Assembly (NCBI GenBank): GCA_033856515.1
Contig: JAWVEY010000048.1
Coordinates: 62,001-126,000, forward strand
Direction of reading: 5' to 3'
DNA: 64,000 nucleotides
Source: JALZKA01 sp033856515
GTDB taxonomy: Bacteria; Actinomycetota; Thermoleophilia; Solirubrobacterales; 70-9
The position numbers and the translations under genes were made by a program. Each line of letters begins with the position of its first letter. The stretch's first letter is position 1. Below the pieces are notes generated by a model. That model was given only the letters and a program-made list of their open reading frames with translations. It was not told the DNA's origin and made no database searches. This document shows positions 52,011 to 61,025 of this stretch, piece by piece.

Positions 52011-53759
52011 ATGAAGAAGACCCTTCTATCGACGACCGCTGCCCTTGCCATCGCCTTCGCCGGCTGTGGCGACGAGGGCTCCGAGCCGGCTTCCGGGCCC
52101 GCGTCGGTCATCCCCGCCGACATGCCCCTCTACATCGAGGCCACCGTCAAGCCCGAGGGCGAGCAGGCGGAAAACCTGGACGCGCTCCTCACCGAGCTCA
52201 GCGACCTTCCGCTCCCAGGCATCGTGGTGGGGGATCCAGGGGATCTCATCGTCACGCAGCTCGAGTCCCAGGCGGCAGCGGCGGGAATCGACTTTTCGTA
52301 CGCAGAGGACGTCGAGCCATGGCTCGGCGAGAAGGCCGGATTCGGCATCGCCGAGGACGCGGAGGGCGAGACTAGGTTCGTCGCCGCGCTCGAGACGACC
52401 GACGAAGACCAGGCCAGCGAGTCGATCAAAGCGATCCTCTCTCAAGATGAGGTCCCGTACGAGGAGGACGAGTACGAGGGCGTGACCTACATCTCTGCTC
52501 CGGGCGACACATACCGCCTCGGCGTCTTTGCCGGCCACGTCGTGCTCGCGCCTCCCGCCGACTTCGAGGCCTCCGTCGACGCGTCGGAGGGCGACAGCCT
52601 CGCCTCCAACGACAAGCTCACCGAAAGCTTCGACCAGCTCGGGGACGAGGGGCTCGCCTCGCTGTTCATCGACCTCGAGCAATTCACAGAGCTCGTCTCC
52701 ACCGACCCTGAGGGGCTCGAGCAGGCCAAGGCCGTCGTGCCCGAGTTCTTCGAGAGCGGCATGGCCGTCTCAGTGGGTGTCTCCGCCGGCAGCCAGGTCT
52801 ACCTCGACTACGTGACACCGCTTTTCGAGGGCCAGCCCGAGGCTGGCGCCAGCGATCTGTTGGGCTCCGCGCCCGACGACGTCTTTGGTGCAGCCGCTAT
52901 CGAGTCCATCGGAGCATTCGGCCCGCCCGTCGCCGACCTCCTAACGCGAGCCAATGAGGCCGGCGCTGAGCTCGACGAGTTCCCCAAGGAGGGGCTTGAA
53001 GCTGCATTCGAGGACCATGTGGGCGTGCCACTCGACGAGGCGGCCGATGCACTCGGCGATGCCAGCCTGTGGGTCCGCGGCGAGCTTCCCGACGCCCTCG
53101 AGGTCGCGGGTGAGATCGAGGTCTCGGACACCGAGGCCGCGACCGCTCTGATCGAAGCGATCGAGCAGGAGGTCTCCGAAGAGGAAGGCGCCAAGCTCGG
53201 ACCGCCGGTCGGTGGATCGGATGTCGGCTTCTCGGCGCTCGCAGGCAGCGCGTCCTTCGACAGCCTGCCGAGTTTGGTGGAGCCGGGGACGACTGACTGC
53301 ACGATCGGTGTGGAGCCCGCCGAGGGTGAAGGCGGCGCCGAGGTCGAGGAGATCGTCGAAGACGGTTGCGCGATCCCATCAGACGACTACGGGCACGCCG
53401 ACCTGCCGTTCGTGAACGTCGAGCTCGACGGGGACGTCGTCCACTACGGATTCTTCAAGGACGAGAAGGCAGCTCAAGCGTCCGACCCGGACGCCGCGGG
53501 CGACTTCGGCGAGACCGAGGCCTATGCTGCCGGCGAGGAGGCTCTGGGAGGCGACTTCGAGTACATCGGAGCTATCGATCTAGCGCCGATCCTCGACGAG
53601 TTCGTTGGCGGGGCCGGGATCGGCGATGTGCTTTCGGGTGATTCGCCAGAGGAGCTCATCACAGGCTTCCTGGCGCAGAAGCTCGGCGTGGTCGCGTTTG
53701 GCATCCGCTACGAGGACGACGCAGCGATCCAGCGCTACGTCCTCAGCCTGGCCGAGTGA
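52011..53759 (+). CDS. DUF3352-type lipoprotein
   Basis: 582 residues from ATG 52011. MKKTLLSTTAALAIAFAGCGDEG is a lipoprotein signal with lipobox FAGC. The body (PADMPLYIEATVKPEGEQ, LGEKAGFGIAEDAEG, YISAPGDTYRLGVFAGHVVLA, LFIDLEQF) fits the DUF3352 family of surface proteins of unknown function found in actinobacteria. It is very acidic. A GTG at 51978 in frame would add eleven residues before the signal and is less likely. Its TGA overlaps the acpS GTG, so it is in the operon with acpS and follows glmS by 35 bases. Confidence 0.8.
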   Translation: MKKTLLSTTAALAIAFAGCGDEGSEPASGPASVIPADMPLYIEATVKPEGEQAENLDALLTELSDLPLPGIVVGDPGDLIVTQLESQAAAAGIDFSYAEDVEPWLGEKAGFGIAEDAEGETRFVAALETTDEDQASESIKAILSQDEVPYEEDEYEGVTYISAPGDTYRLGVFAGHVVLAPPADFEASVDASEGDSLASNDKLTESFDQLGDEGLASLFIDLEQFTELVSTDPEGLEQAKAVVPEFFESGMAVSVGVSAGSQVYLDYVTPLFEGQPEAGASDLLGSAPDDVFGAAAIESIGAFGPPVADLLTRANEAGAELDEFPKEGLEAAFEDHVGVPLDEAADALGDASLWVRGELPDALEVAGEIEVSDTEAATALIEAIEQEVSEEEGAKLGPPVGGSDVGFSALAGSASFDSLPSLVEPGTTDCTIGVEPAEGEGGAEVEEIVEDGCAIPSDDYGHADLPFVNVELDGDVVHYGFFKDEKAAQASDPDAAGDFGETEAYAAGEEALGGDFEYIGAIDLAPILDEFVGGAGIGDVLSGDSPEELITGFLAQKLGVVAFGIRYEDDAAIQRYVLSLAE

Positions 53760-54127
53760 CCGCCGGCGCCGGCATCGACCTGATCGAAATCGAACGGATC
53801 GAACGCGCGCTGGAACGGCGGCCTGCTCTGGCCGGCCGGATCTTCACCGAGCGCGAGCTGGCGGAGGCAAATGAGCGGCCTCGGCCGGGGCGCCACCTCG
53901 CCGCGCGCTTCGCCGCCAAGGAAGCGGCGCTGAAGGCACTGGGCCTCGGCGGCCTGCGCCTCCACGAGGTCGAGGTCGAGGGCGGCAAGGACTCGGCTCC
54001 GGCGCTTCGCCTCTCGGGCTCAGCCGAACGGGCTGCCGCGGAGCGCGGGGTGGACCTGGACGTCTCGCTCACGCACTCGCGGGATCTCGCCGCAGCGGTC
54101 GTCATCGCCCGCCCGCGCAACGGCTAA
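53756..54127 (+). CDS. acpS: Holo-[acyl-carrier-protein] synthase
   Basis: Transfers phosphopantetheine from CoA to apo-ACP. 123 residues, normal for AcpS: GAGIDLIEIERIERALERR (metal-binding Asp), IFTERELAEA, LAARFAAKEAALKALG (catalytic Glu/Lys) and VSLTHSRDLAAAVVIA. GTG 53756 overlaps the DUF3352 stop. Followed by a palindromic repeat cluster rather than directly by nnr. Confidence 0.95.
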   Translation: MTAGAGIDLIEIERIERALERRPALAGRIFTERELAEANERPRPGRHLAARFAAKEAALKALGLGGLRLHEVEVEGGKDSAPALRLSGSAERAAAERGVDLDVSLTHSRDLAAAVVIARPRNG

Positions 54128-54141
54128 GCGCTCCACGACCG

Positions 54142-54201
54142 GTGCCAGGCACCCCGCGTAGTGCCAGGCACACGCCCCGTGCCAGGCACGGTGCCAGGCA
54201 C
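54142..54201. repeat. Four copies of palindromic 11-mer GTGCCAGGCAC
   Basis: Exact copies at 54142-54152, 54161-54171, 54179-54189 and 54191-54201, filling most of the acpS-nnr intergenic region. Each is a five-base inverted repeat around a central A, with spacings of 8, 7 and 1 bases. They could be REP-type elements, protein-binding sites or RNA stem elements. Not CRISPR: the gaps are far too short. Confidence 0.9.
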
Positions 54202-54236
54202 CATGCACGAGGCCGATCCCGTCTACGCTGCGGGCG

Positions 54237-55760
54237 ATGGGCCTTCTTGACTGGCTGGATCCGCTTCACGACGCCGAGAGCATGCGTGCCGCCGACTCCG
54301 AGGCGATCGGCGAGCGGGGCATTCCCTCGCTCCAGCTGATGGAGTCCGCGGGCGCGGCGCTCGCTGAGGCGGTGCGTGACGTGGCCGAGCCGGGGCCGAT
54401 CCGGATCGTGTGCGGCAAGGGCAACAACGGCGGCGACGGGCTCGTCGCGGCGAGGCTCCTGGCCGAGACCGGCTTCGAGGTCGAGACGCTCCTCCTCTGG
54501 CCAGCCGGCGAGCTGTCGGAGGACTCGGCTGCGAACCACGACCGGCTGACAGGGCCCGGCCGTGAGATCGAGCCGGGCGATATAGCTGCCGCGCTCGAAG
54601 GCTCGGGCTGCGTCGTGGACGCGATCTTCGGCACCGGCTTCGATGGCGCCCCGCGCTCGCCCGCGAAGGAGGCGATCGAGGCCATGAACGGCTGCGGCGC
54701 GCCCGTCGTGGCGGCGGACATCGCCTCCGGCGTCGACGGCTCGACCGGCGAGGTCGAGGGCGTCGCCGCGGGCGCGGACGTCACGGTCACCTTCCACGCG
54801 GCGAAGCTGGGCCACCGCATCGCGCCGGGCAAGCGCTCGACCGGTGAGCTCCGCGTGGCGGACATCGGCATCCCGGCCGACGCTGGTAGCGAGCCGCCTG
54901 GCGGGGCGATCACGGCTCGCGTCCTGGACCGCATCCCGCGCCGTGGGCCGGACTCGACCAAGTTCACGTCGGGACAGGTCGTCGTCGCGGGCGGCTCGCG
55001 CGGCCTCACGGGCTCGGTTGTGCTGTCGGCGAGCGCCGCGATCCGCGCCGGCGCGGGCTATGCGACCGTCGCTGTTCCGGGCGAACTGGAGGCGATCTTC
55101 GAGGCGAAGCTGACCGAGGTGATGAGCCGCGGCTGCGCCTCGGCCGACGGCGCCTTCGGCGAGGGCGCCGCGGAGGAGATCCTGGAGGCGTGCGAGAAGG
55201 CCGCCGCCCTTGTTCTTGGCCCTGGTCTGGGCCGCTCGGACGCCGCGCTCGCGGTCGCTCGCAACGTCGCTGCCGGCGCCGGCCTCCCGCTCGTGATCGA
55301 CGCCGACGGTCTGAACGCCCACGCGGGAGCACTCGAGAGCCTGGCCTCGCGATCTGAGCCCACGGTGATCACGCCACATGCCGGAGAGCTCGCTCGCCTG
55401 CTCGACAAGGATTCGGACGAGATCGGCGCGCACCGCCTGGCTAACGCACGCGACGCGGCCGAGAGGGGCGGATGTGTCGTCGTCCTCAAGGGCGACGACA
55501 CGATCGTCGCCGCACCCGGCGGGCCTGTCGCGGTGAGCGTGGTCTCGGCGCCCGGACTTGCCACCGCCGGCACCGGCGACGTCCTGGCGGGCACCATCGG
55601 CGCCCTCCTCGCCCGCGGTCTCGAGCCATTCGAGGCGGCGTGTGCGGGTGTGTGGGCGAATACGAGCGCCGGGGTCGCGGCGGCCGATCGGGTTGGCGCG
55701 GTCGAGTCAGTAATCGCAAGCGATGTCGTTGATGCGCTCCCCGCGGGGCTCAGCCCATGA
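54237..55760 (+). CDS. nnr: Bifunctional NAD(P)H-hydrate epimerase / ADP-dependent NAD(P)H-hydrate dehydratase
   Basis: Repairs damaged NAD(P)H hydrates. 507 residues with two domains. The N-terminal epimerase has IRIVCGKGNNGGDGLVAARLL and ADIASGVDGSTGEVEG. The C-terminal ribokinase-like dehydratase has TKFTSGQVVVAGGSRGLTGSVVLSA, LVLGPGLGRSD, PLVIDADGLN, VITPHAGELARLL and LATAGTGDVLAGTIGALLARG. Fused architecture as in E. coli YjeF/Nnr. ATG 54237 lies after the repeat cluster. Its TGA overlaps the alr ATG (ATGA). Confidence 0.95.
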   Translation: MGLLDWLDPLHDAESMRAADSEAIGERGIPSLQLMESAGAALAEAVRDVAEPGPIRIVCGKGNNGGDGLVAARLLAETGFEVETLLLWPAGELSEDSAANHDRLTGPGREIEPGDIAAALEGSGCVVDAIFGTGFDGAPRSPAKEAIEAMNGCGAPVVAADIASGVDGSTGEVEGVAAGADVTVTFHAAKLGHRIAPGKRSTGELRVADIGIPADAGSEPPGGAITARVLDRIPRRGPDSTKFTSGQVVVAGGSRGLTGSVVLSASAAIRAGAGYATVAVPGELEAIFEAKLTEVMSRGCASADGAFGEGAAEEILEACEKAAALVLGPGLGRSDAALAVARNVAAGAGLPLVIDADGLNAHAGALESLASRSEPTVITPHAGELARLLDKDSDEIGAHRLANARDAAERGGCVVVLKGDDTIVAAPGGPVAVSVVSAPGLATAGTGDVLAGTIGALLARGLEPFEAACAGVWANTSAGVAAADRVGAVESVIASDVVDALPAGLSP

Positions 55761-56872
55761 AGCGCGCTGTCGCACGCATCGACCTGGGCGCGATCGAGCG
55801 GAACGTCGCGCACCTCATGGGTGTCCTGCAGGGTGGAGCCGCGATGTGCGCCGTTGTCAAAGCGAACGCGTACGGACACGGGATGGCCGCAAGCGCTAAC
55901 GCGGCGCTCCACGGTGGCGCCACGATGCTCGCCGTAGCGACTGCAGGGGAGGCTCGAGCGCTCCGCCCGGACGTCCCCGACGCCCCGATCCTGGTGATGG
56001 GCTCGGTCGCGGGCGAGGAGATCAGCCAGGCGCTCGCTGCCTGGGCCGAGGTCGCGATCTGGCGCGACGCGTCGCGCGAGCTCCTGGGCGCCGTTGCGGA
56101 AGAGCTGGGAGTAGTGCCGCGCGTCCATGTGAAGCACGACTCGGGCATGGGACGGCTTGGCCTGCGCGATCCCGGCGAGGTCGCTGCGCTGATCGACGCC
56201 GTCGCGGCCGACGAACGGATGGATCTCGCCGGGGTGTGGACGCACTTCGCGACTGCTGACGTGGACGAGGCATTCATGCGCGAGCAGCTCAAGCGATTCC
56301 GGGTTGTCGCCGAGGCCGCGAAGGAGCGCCACCCCGGGATCACGGTTCACGCCGCGAACAGCGCCGCCACGCTCCGCGATCCGGCGACCCACTTCGACAT
56401 GGTGCGCTGCGGTGTTGGGATCTACGGCCTCGACCCGTTCGGCCACGACCCGCGCGACCACGGACTCGAGCCCGCGCTGGAGCTTCGCTCATACGTCGCC
56501 GATGTGAAGCGCTTCGAGCCTGGCGCGAGCGCGGGCTACGGGCGCTCGTGGCAGTCCGAGGAGGAGACCTGGGTCGCGCCCGTGCCGATCGGCTACGGCG
56601 ACGGCTGGCGCCGCGGGCTCTCGAACCGCGCGAGTGCGCTCGTCGGCGATCAGAAGCGGCCGATCGTTGGGACCGTCTCCATGGACAACATCACGGTCGA
56701 CCTGGGCCCCGAGACGAGCGTCTCGGCCTTCGACGAGGTGGTCCTGATCGGAGAGCGGGCCGGTGGCCGGATCCTCGCCGAGGACCTCGCGCGCGAGTTG
56801 GGAACGATCAACTACGAGGTGACGACCGGGCTCTTGCCCCGGGTCGAGCGGGAATACGAGGGCGGATCGTGA
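55757..56872 (+). CDS. alr: Alanine racemase
   Basis: PLP enzyme making D-Ala for peptidoglycan. 371 residues: RIDLGAIERNVAHL, the PLP-lysine in CAVVKANAYGHGM, VHVKHDSGMGRLG, HAANSAATLRDPATHFDMVRCGVGIYG, ASAGYGRSW (Tyr active-site region) and VPIGYGDGWRRGLSN, VGTVSMDNITVDLG. Coupled at both ends by four-base overlaps, to nnr and the tRNA nucleotidyltransferase. The D-Ala supply fits the wall-precursor theme of glmM-glmS. Confidence 0.95.
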   Translation: MKRAVARIDLGAIERNVAHLMGVLQGGAAMCAVVKANAYGHGMAASANAALHGGATMLAVATAGEARALRPDVPDAPILVMGSVAGEEISQALAAWAEVAIWRDASRELLGAVAEELGVVPRVHVKHDSGMGRLGLRDPGEVAALIDAVAADERMDLAGVWTHFATADVDEAFMREQLKRFRVVAEAAKERHPGITVHAANSAATLRDPATHFDMVRCGVGIYGLDPFGHDPRDHGLEPALELRSYVADVKRFEPGASAGYGRSWQSEEETWVAPVPIGYGDGWRRGLSNRASALVGDQKRPIVGTVSMDNITVDLGPETSVSAFDEVVLIGERAGGRILAEDLARELGTINYEVTTGLLPRVEREYEGGS

Positions 56873-58293
56873 GCCGGGTGGGGGAGGCGCTTCGCGCGGC
56901 CCCTGGGCTGGCGGTGGCGCTGGATTCGCTGGACGGCGGTTGGGTCGTTGGCGGCGCCGTGCGCGATGCCTTGCTCGGCCGGGACGTGATCGACATCGAC
57001 CTGGCGGTCGAGCCGGGGCGCGAAGAGGCAGATGCGCGAGCGGTCGCCAAGGCCGCCGGCGCGGCGGCGTTCCAGCTCTCCGAGGAGTTCGGGACGTGGC
57101 GAGTCGAAGCTCGCGACCACTCCTGGCACCTCGACGTCACGCGTCTGCGCGCCGACGACATAGAGGCCGACCTCAGGCTCCGCGATTTCACGATCAACGC
57201 GATCGCCGTGCCGCTCTCCGACACCGACGCGGACGCGATCGATCCCACAGGCGGCATCGGAGACGCAGAGTCTCGAGTCCTTCGCGCCGCGTCGGATCGC
57301 GCCTTCGCCGACGATCCACTGCGGCTCGTGCGCGCCGCCCGGATCGCGGGCGCGCTGGGCCTGGAGATCGAGCCGGGAACCATCGAACTGGCGCGCGCCG
57401 AGTCCGGACGCGCCGAGGAGCCGGCCGGGGAGAGGCGGCTCGCCGAGCTGCGCCTTCTGATCCGCGCCGACGATCCCGTTCGCGCTCTCGACCTCCTCGA
57501 CCAGCTGGGCGCCACTTCCGGAGTCCTCCCCGAACTGGATGCGCTCCAGGGCGTCGAGCAGAACCCGAACCACCACCTTGACGTCCACGGGCACACGATC
57601 GAGGTCCTGCGCCAGCTCCTCATCATCGAGTCTGACCTCGAGCAGTACGCGGGGGAGAGTGTGGACGGAGTCAGGGCGCTCCTGGCCGAGCCGCTGGGCG
57701 ACGACTTCACGCGTGGAGACGGCCTTCGCCTCGGCGCCCTCCTCCACGACTCGGGGAAGCCGGCAACGAAGGGCTCACATGGCGGCTACGTCACCTTCAT
57801 CGGCCACGACTCGGTCGGCGCAGAGATCGTCGACGAGGCGCTAGGACAGCTCAAGGCCAGCCGTGCGCTCCGCCGCTACGTCGCGGGGCTCACGCGCCAC
57901 CACCTCCATCTGGGCTTCATGGTCCACGAGCGCCCGGTCCCGCGGCGGCGCCTCTTCGATTACCTCCAGAAGTGCGGCGATGTAGCGCCGGACGTGACCC
58001 TCCTCACCGCCGCGGATCGCATGTCGGCGCGGGGGTCGGGTGCGATCGCTGCGCCAGAGATGATCGAGGCGCATCTGGAACTCGTCCGCGAGGTCCTCCC
58101 TGACGCACTCGAATGGCAGCGCTCGGGCCCGCCGGCGCTGCCGCTGCCCGGCGACGAGCTCGCGCGGGAGGCCGGGATTCCCGAGGGGCCAGAGCTAGGC
58201 AGCCTCATCGAAGAGATCCAGGCCGCGCTGTTCGCGGGCGAGGTCTCGGGGCGCGACGAGGTCATCACACACGCGCGCAAGACGCTCGCGTAG
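56869..58293 (+). CDS. tRNA nucleotidyltransferase/poly(A) polymerase family protein with HD domain
   Basis: 474 residues from GTG 56869 (overlapping the alr stop). The polymerase-beta-like head has WVVGGAVRDALLGRDVIDIDLAVE (GGAVRD and DIDL metal site), RDFTINAIAV and DDPLRLVRAARIAGALG (primer/nucleotide selection). The C-terminal HD domain has GALLHDSGKPATKG, GHDSVGAEIVD and TRHHLHLGFM. It probably adds or repairs the tRNA CCA end, although poly(A) polymerases share the head. The longer frame upstream is antisense to nothing of this family and is a shadow of alr. Confidence 0.88.
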   Translation: MSRVGEALRAAPGLAVALDSLDGGWVVGGAVRDALLGRDVIDIDLAVEPGREEADARAVAKAAGAAAFQLSEEFGTWRVEARDHSWHLDVTRLRADDIEADLRLRDFTINAIAVPLSDTDADAIDPTGGIGDAESRVLRAASDRAFADDPLRLVRAARIAGALGLEIEPGTIELARAESGRAEEPAGERRLAELRLLIRADDPVRALDLLDQLGATSGVLPELDALQGVEQNPNHHLDVHGHTIEVLRQLLIIESDLEQYAGESVDGVRALLAEPLGDDFTRGDGLRLGALLHDSGKPATKGSHGGYVTFIGHDSVGAEIVDEALGQLKASRALRRYVAGLTRHHLHLGFMVHERPVPRRRLFDYLQKCGDVAPDVTLLTAADRMSARGSGAIAAPEMIEAHLELVREVLPDALEWQRSGPPALPLPGDELAREAGIPEGPELGSLIEEIQAALFAGEVSGRDEVITHARKTLA

Positions 58294-58305
58294 GCTCGTC
58301 GGCGC

Positions 58306-58722
58306 ATGGCCGACCCCGATTGCCTCTTCTGCAAGATCGTCGCTGGCGAGTTGCCCGGCGAGATCCTCGCCGAAGACGAGAAGACAATCGCGTTCATGGA
58401 CATCAATCCGGCGAATCCGGGGCATGCGCTGGTGATCCCGCGCGAGCACTCGAAGGACCTCCTCGACATCTCCGACGACGACCTCGCCGCTTGCACGCTC
58501 GCCGCCCGGCGCCTGGCCCAAACGATGAGCGAGGCGATCGACCCGGAGGGTTTCAACATCCTCAACTGCTGCGGCTCGGCCGCGTGGCAGACGGTCTTCC
58601 ACTTTCACCTTCACGTGGTGCCGCGCAACCACGACGACCCGCTCGAGCTGCCGTGGATTCCCCGGCCGGGCGATCCCGAGGAAATCAAGGCAACTGCCCA
58701 GACGATCAGAGGAGACAGCTGA
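58306..58722 (+). CDS. HIT-family hydrolase (Hint-like)
   Basis: 138 residues. CLFCKIVAGELPGEILAEDEKTIAFMDINPANPGHALVIPREHSKDLLD, with the zinc-site cysteines CLFC, and the histidine triad HFHLHVVPR near the C-terminus. These purine nucleoside phosphoramidases act on AMP-linked substrates. TGA overlaps the ATG of the enoyl-CoA hydratase (TGATG). Confidence 0.92.
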   Translation: MADPDCLFCKIVAGELPGEILAEDEKTIAFMDINPANPGHALVIPREHSKDLLDISDDDLAACTLAARRLAQTMSEAIDPEGFNILNCCGSAAWQTVFHFHLHVVPRNHDDPLELPWIPRPGDPEEIKATAQTIRGDS

Positions 58723-59492
58723 TGGCAGCGATTACGTATGAGAGAGACGGCGACATCGGCGTCATCACGCTTTCGAATGGGGACCTCAACTTCTTCACCG
58801 CTGGCGCCTTCCACGAGCTGGAGGAATGCGTCGCCGAGATCGAGGGCTCAGACGTCCGCGCGGCCGTGTGGCGCGCGGATGGAGACGTCTTCTCGGCCGG
58901 CGTTGACGTCCAGATCTTCAAGGACGCCGCCGAGGCGGGGGAGGGCTTCCCGTCGCTGGTCGGCCCGGTCCAGCGCCTGGAGGCACTGCCGATTCCCACG
59001 CTCGCAATCTGCCACGGCCTGTGCCTCACGGCGGGGCTCGAGGTAGCGCTCGCCTGCGACATGATCTGGGCCTCGGAGTCGGCGAAGTTCGGCTTGGTCG
59101 AAAAGGTCGTCGGGCTGACGCCAGGCGCCGGCGGCACACAGCGGATGGCCGAGCGCGCAGGCCCCGCGCGGGCGCGCGAGTTCGTGATGACTGGGCGCCT
59201 CTTCGACGCAACGACGCTTGAGCGCTGGAACGTGGTCAACCGGGTCCTGCCCGACGCCGAGATCGCCGAAAAGGGCATGGCGTTCGCCCGCGAGCTCGCG
59301 GCCGGCCCGACGGTCGCCCACGCCAAGACGAAGCAGATCGTCCGTGCCTACCTCGACGGCGGCATCGACCACGCGGACGAGGTGACGCCAGGCGTGTTCG
59401 CCGAGCTCTTCGAGACCGAGGACCTGAAGAACGCGGTCGAGTCCTTCCTGAGGGAGGGCCCCGGCAAGTTCAGCGATTTCAAAGGGCGCTAA
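58722..59492 (+). CDS. Enoyl-CoA hydratase/isomerase family protein
   Basis: 256 residues of the crotonase fold. VITLSNGDLNFFTAGAFHEL, DVFSAGVDVQIFKDA (oxyanion hole), CHGLCLTAGLEVALACDMIWASESAKFGLVEKVVGLTPGAGGTQRMAERAG; the two catalytic glutamates align in GLEVAL and LVEKVVG. GGAG upstream supports ATG 58722. It likely hydrates an enoyl-CoA in fatty-acid breakdown; the operon with HIT does not show the substrate. Frame further upstream is a shadow of the nucleotidyltransferase and HIT genes. Confidence 0.88.
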   Translation: MAAITYERDGDIGVITLSNGDLNFFTAGAFHELEECVAEIEGSDVRAAVWRADGDVFSAGVDVQIFKDAAEAGEGFPSLVGPVQRLEALPIPTLAICHGLCLTAGLEVALACDMIWASESAKFGLVEKVVGLTPGAGGTQRMAERAGPARAREFVMTGRLFDATTLERWNVVNRVLPDAEIAEKGMAFARELAAGPTVAHAKTKQIVRAYLDGGIDHADEVTPGVFAELFETEDLKNAVESFLREGPGKFSDFKGR

Positions 59493-59514
59493 GGGCCCGA
59501 GTAGAGTCCTCCGC

Positions 59515-60594
59515 GTGAGGGCGAAAACCTGGGCGGGGACGATTGCAGTAGTTCTGCTGACATTCACAGCGCCCGCCAGCGCCGCCACGGTCCACGTTTC
59601 GAACACGCATGATCACGGCAGGGGCTCGCTGCGGAAAGCCATAGAACGTGCCAACCCGGGTGACCGTGTCGACGTTCCCGGCGGGCATTATGTGCTCACG
59701 ACGGGGGAGCTCCTGGTCGACAAGGAGCTGAAGATCACGGGGGCCGGCGCGCGTGAGACGATTCTCGATGCGAATCGCGACAGTCGCGTGATGAACATCG
59801 ACTACGCGGGCCCCGGGACGATGCGCGTCTCCTCGCTGACCGTGCGGGACGGTGACACGAACGCGGATTCCGGCGGAGGCGGCATCAACGTCGACGCGAT
59901 AATGATCAAGCTGGTGCTCACGCGCGTCGCTGTCCTCAACAATCGCGTGATCACGAATACGGACATTCAGAATGGCGGTGGCGTCGACAGCCCGGGCGAC
60001 GTTGTAATTCGGCAGAGCCTGTTCGCGGGAAACCACGCCTACAACGGCGGTGCAGTGGCCGCTGACCTGATCAAGGCTTCCGACTCGACCTTCTTCAACA
60101 ACTTCGGCGGCAACCCGAACCTCAACGGCGACGGCGGAGCCTTCGACGACGAGGTCGAGTTGACCGACAGCACCGTCTTCGGCAACCAGTGCTTCAACAG
60201 CGACGGCTGCGGTGGGGGACTGTATGGAAGCGACGCGACACTCAAAGGAACGATCGTGGCCGGCAACCGCGCGTATGAGCCGAATGGCATGCCCGCTGGT
60301 TCCGCCGGCAATCCCGGCACCTCCGACAATTGCGCAAGTCCCGTCACCTCGCTCGGGCACAACCTTGACGATCACAACGATTGTGCGTTGGGTGGAGCCG
60401 GTGACATCACGGGCAGGAATCCCAGGCTCGGTGGCTTGGAAAACAACGGCGGTCAGACCAACACCCTCGCTCTCGCATCGAACAGCCCAGCGTTCAACGC
60501 GGGCGCTGGTAACTGCACCCGAAAAGACCAGCGCGGCATCAGGCGCCCCCAAGGCAACCGCTGTGACATCGGCGCTTTCGAGCTCGTGCCGTAG
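59515..60594 (+). CDS. Secreted right-handed beta-helix protein with CSLREA-like motif (second copy)
   Basis: 359 residues from GTG 59515. A signal peptide (TIAVVLLTFTAPASA) is followed by VHVSNTHDHGRGSLRKAIERAN, the family motif, then beta-helix turns with NNGGVD, GNHAYNGGAVAAD and FNNFGGNPNLNGDGG, and the closing block NSPAFNAGAGNCTRKDQRGIRRPQG, CDIGAFEL. It is paralogous to 44904-46259 but about 90 residues shorter. A secreted surface protein of unknown ligand is likely. It lies 22 bases after the enoyl-CoA hydratase stop. Confidence 0.82.
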   Translation: MRAKTWAGTIAVVLLTFTAPASAATVHVSNTHDHGRGSLRKAIERANPGDRVDVPGGHYVLTTGELLVDKELKITGAGARETILDANRDSRVMNIDYAGPGTMRVSSLTVRDGDTNADSGGGGINVDAIMIKLVLTRVAVLNNRVITNTDIQNGGGVDSPGDVVIRQSLFAGNHAYNGGAVAADLIKASDSTFFNNFGGNPNLNGDGGAFDDEVELTDSTVFGNQCFNSDGCGGGLYGSDATLKGTIVAGNRAYEPNGMPAGSAGNPGTSDNCASPVTSLGHNLDDHNDCALGGAGDITGRNPRLGGLENNGGQTNTLALASNSPAFNAGAGNCTRKDQRGIRRPQGNRCDIGAFELVP

Positions 60595-60631
60595 CGACGC
60601 GGTGCCATAAACCGCTCAGACAAGCCAATTT

Positions 60632-60647
60632 CCGGCTTCTGAGCCGG
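60632..60647 (+). other. Short hairpin upstream of infA
   Basis: CCGGCT (60632-60637), loop TCTG, AGCCGG (60642-60647). There is no T-run, so it is not a clear intrinsic terminator; it could end the beta-helix transcript weakly or lie in the infA leader. Confidence 0.35.
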
Positions 60648-60671
60648 TGTCGGTGCTACCCTCCGCCGCCG

Positions 60672-60890
60672 ATGGGCAAAGAAGAGAAAATCGAGATGGA
60701 GGGCGAGGTCACCGAGGCCTTGCCCAACACCATGTTCAAGGTGACTCTCGACAACGACCACGAGGTCCTGGGGCACATCTCAGGCAAGATGCGCCGCCAC
60801 TACATCCGCATCCTTCCCGGCGATCGCGTAAAGATCGAGCTCTCGCCGTACGACCTCGACCGCGGCCGCATCACCTACCGCTACAAGTAG
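60672..60890 (+). CDS. infA: Translation initiation factor IF-1
   Basis: 72-residue S1-fold protein that binds the ribosomal A site in initiation. KIEMEGEVTEALPNTMFKVTLDNDHEVLGHISGKMRRHYIRILPGDRVKIELSPYDLDRGRITYRYK is the whole family pattern; length is exact. It is away from the usual rpmJ-rpsM operon, and the following gene is unrelated. Confidence 0.97.
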   Translation: MGKEEKIEMEGEVTEALPNTMFKVTLDNDHEVLGHISGKMRRHYIRILPGDRVKIELSPYDLDRGRITYRYK

Positions 60891-60963
60891 CGCTTTCGTA
60901 GCGAAGTTCGCACACTGCGCGTCCCACGCGCGCGCTTCGGTGCGCCACCGTGCCCCCATGCCC

Positions 60964-61012
60964 GCCGAGAGTCGCCTGAGTCGCCTATCTGGCGACGGAA
61001 ACGACTCTCAGC
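60964..61012. repeat. 49-base hairpin-forming direct repeat, upstream copy
   Basis: Outer stem GAGAGTCG (60967-60974) / CGACTCTC (61002-61009), inner stem GTCGCC (60980-60985) / GGCGAC (60991-60996), loop TATCT, with five-base internal bulges on each side. 44 of 49 positions match the copy at 61927-61975. The ribosome site GGGAGGG of the next gene lies just after it. Confidence 0.85.
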
Positions 61013-61025
61013 GTGGGAGGGTGAC

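Noticed and set aside
54142..54201. GTGCCAGGCAC copies as a short CRISPR array
   Set aside because: Gaps of 1-8 bases and an 11-base unit do not fit any CRISPR type, and no cas gene is present.
54102..55433. 443-residue minus-strand frame opposite nnr
   Set aside because: Composition typical of antisense shadow in high-GC DNA (Arg/Ala-rich, no motif); nnr on the plus strand has both domains complete.
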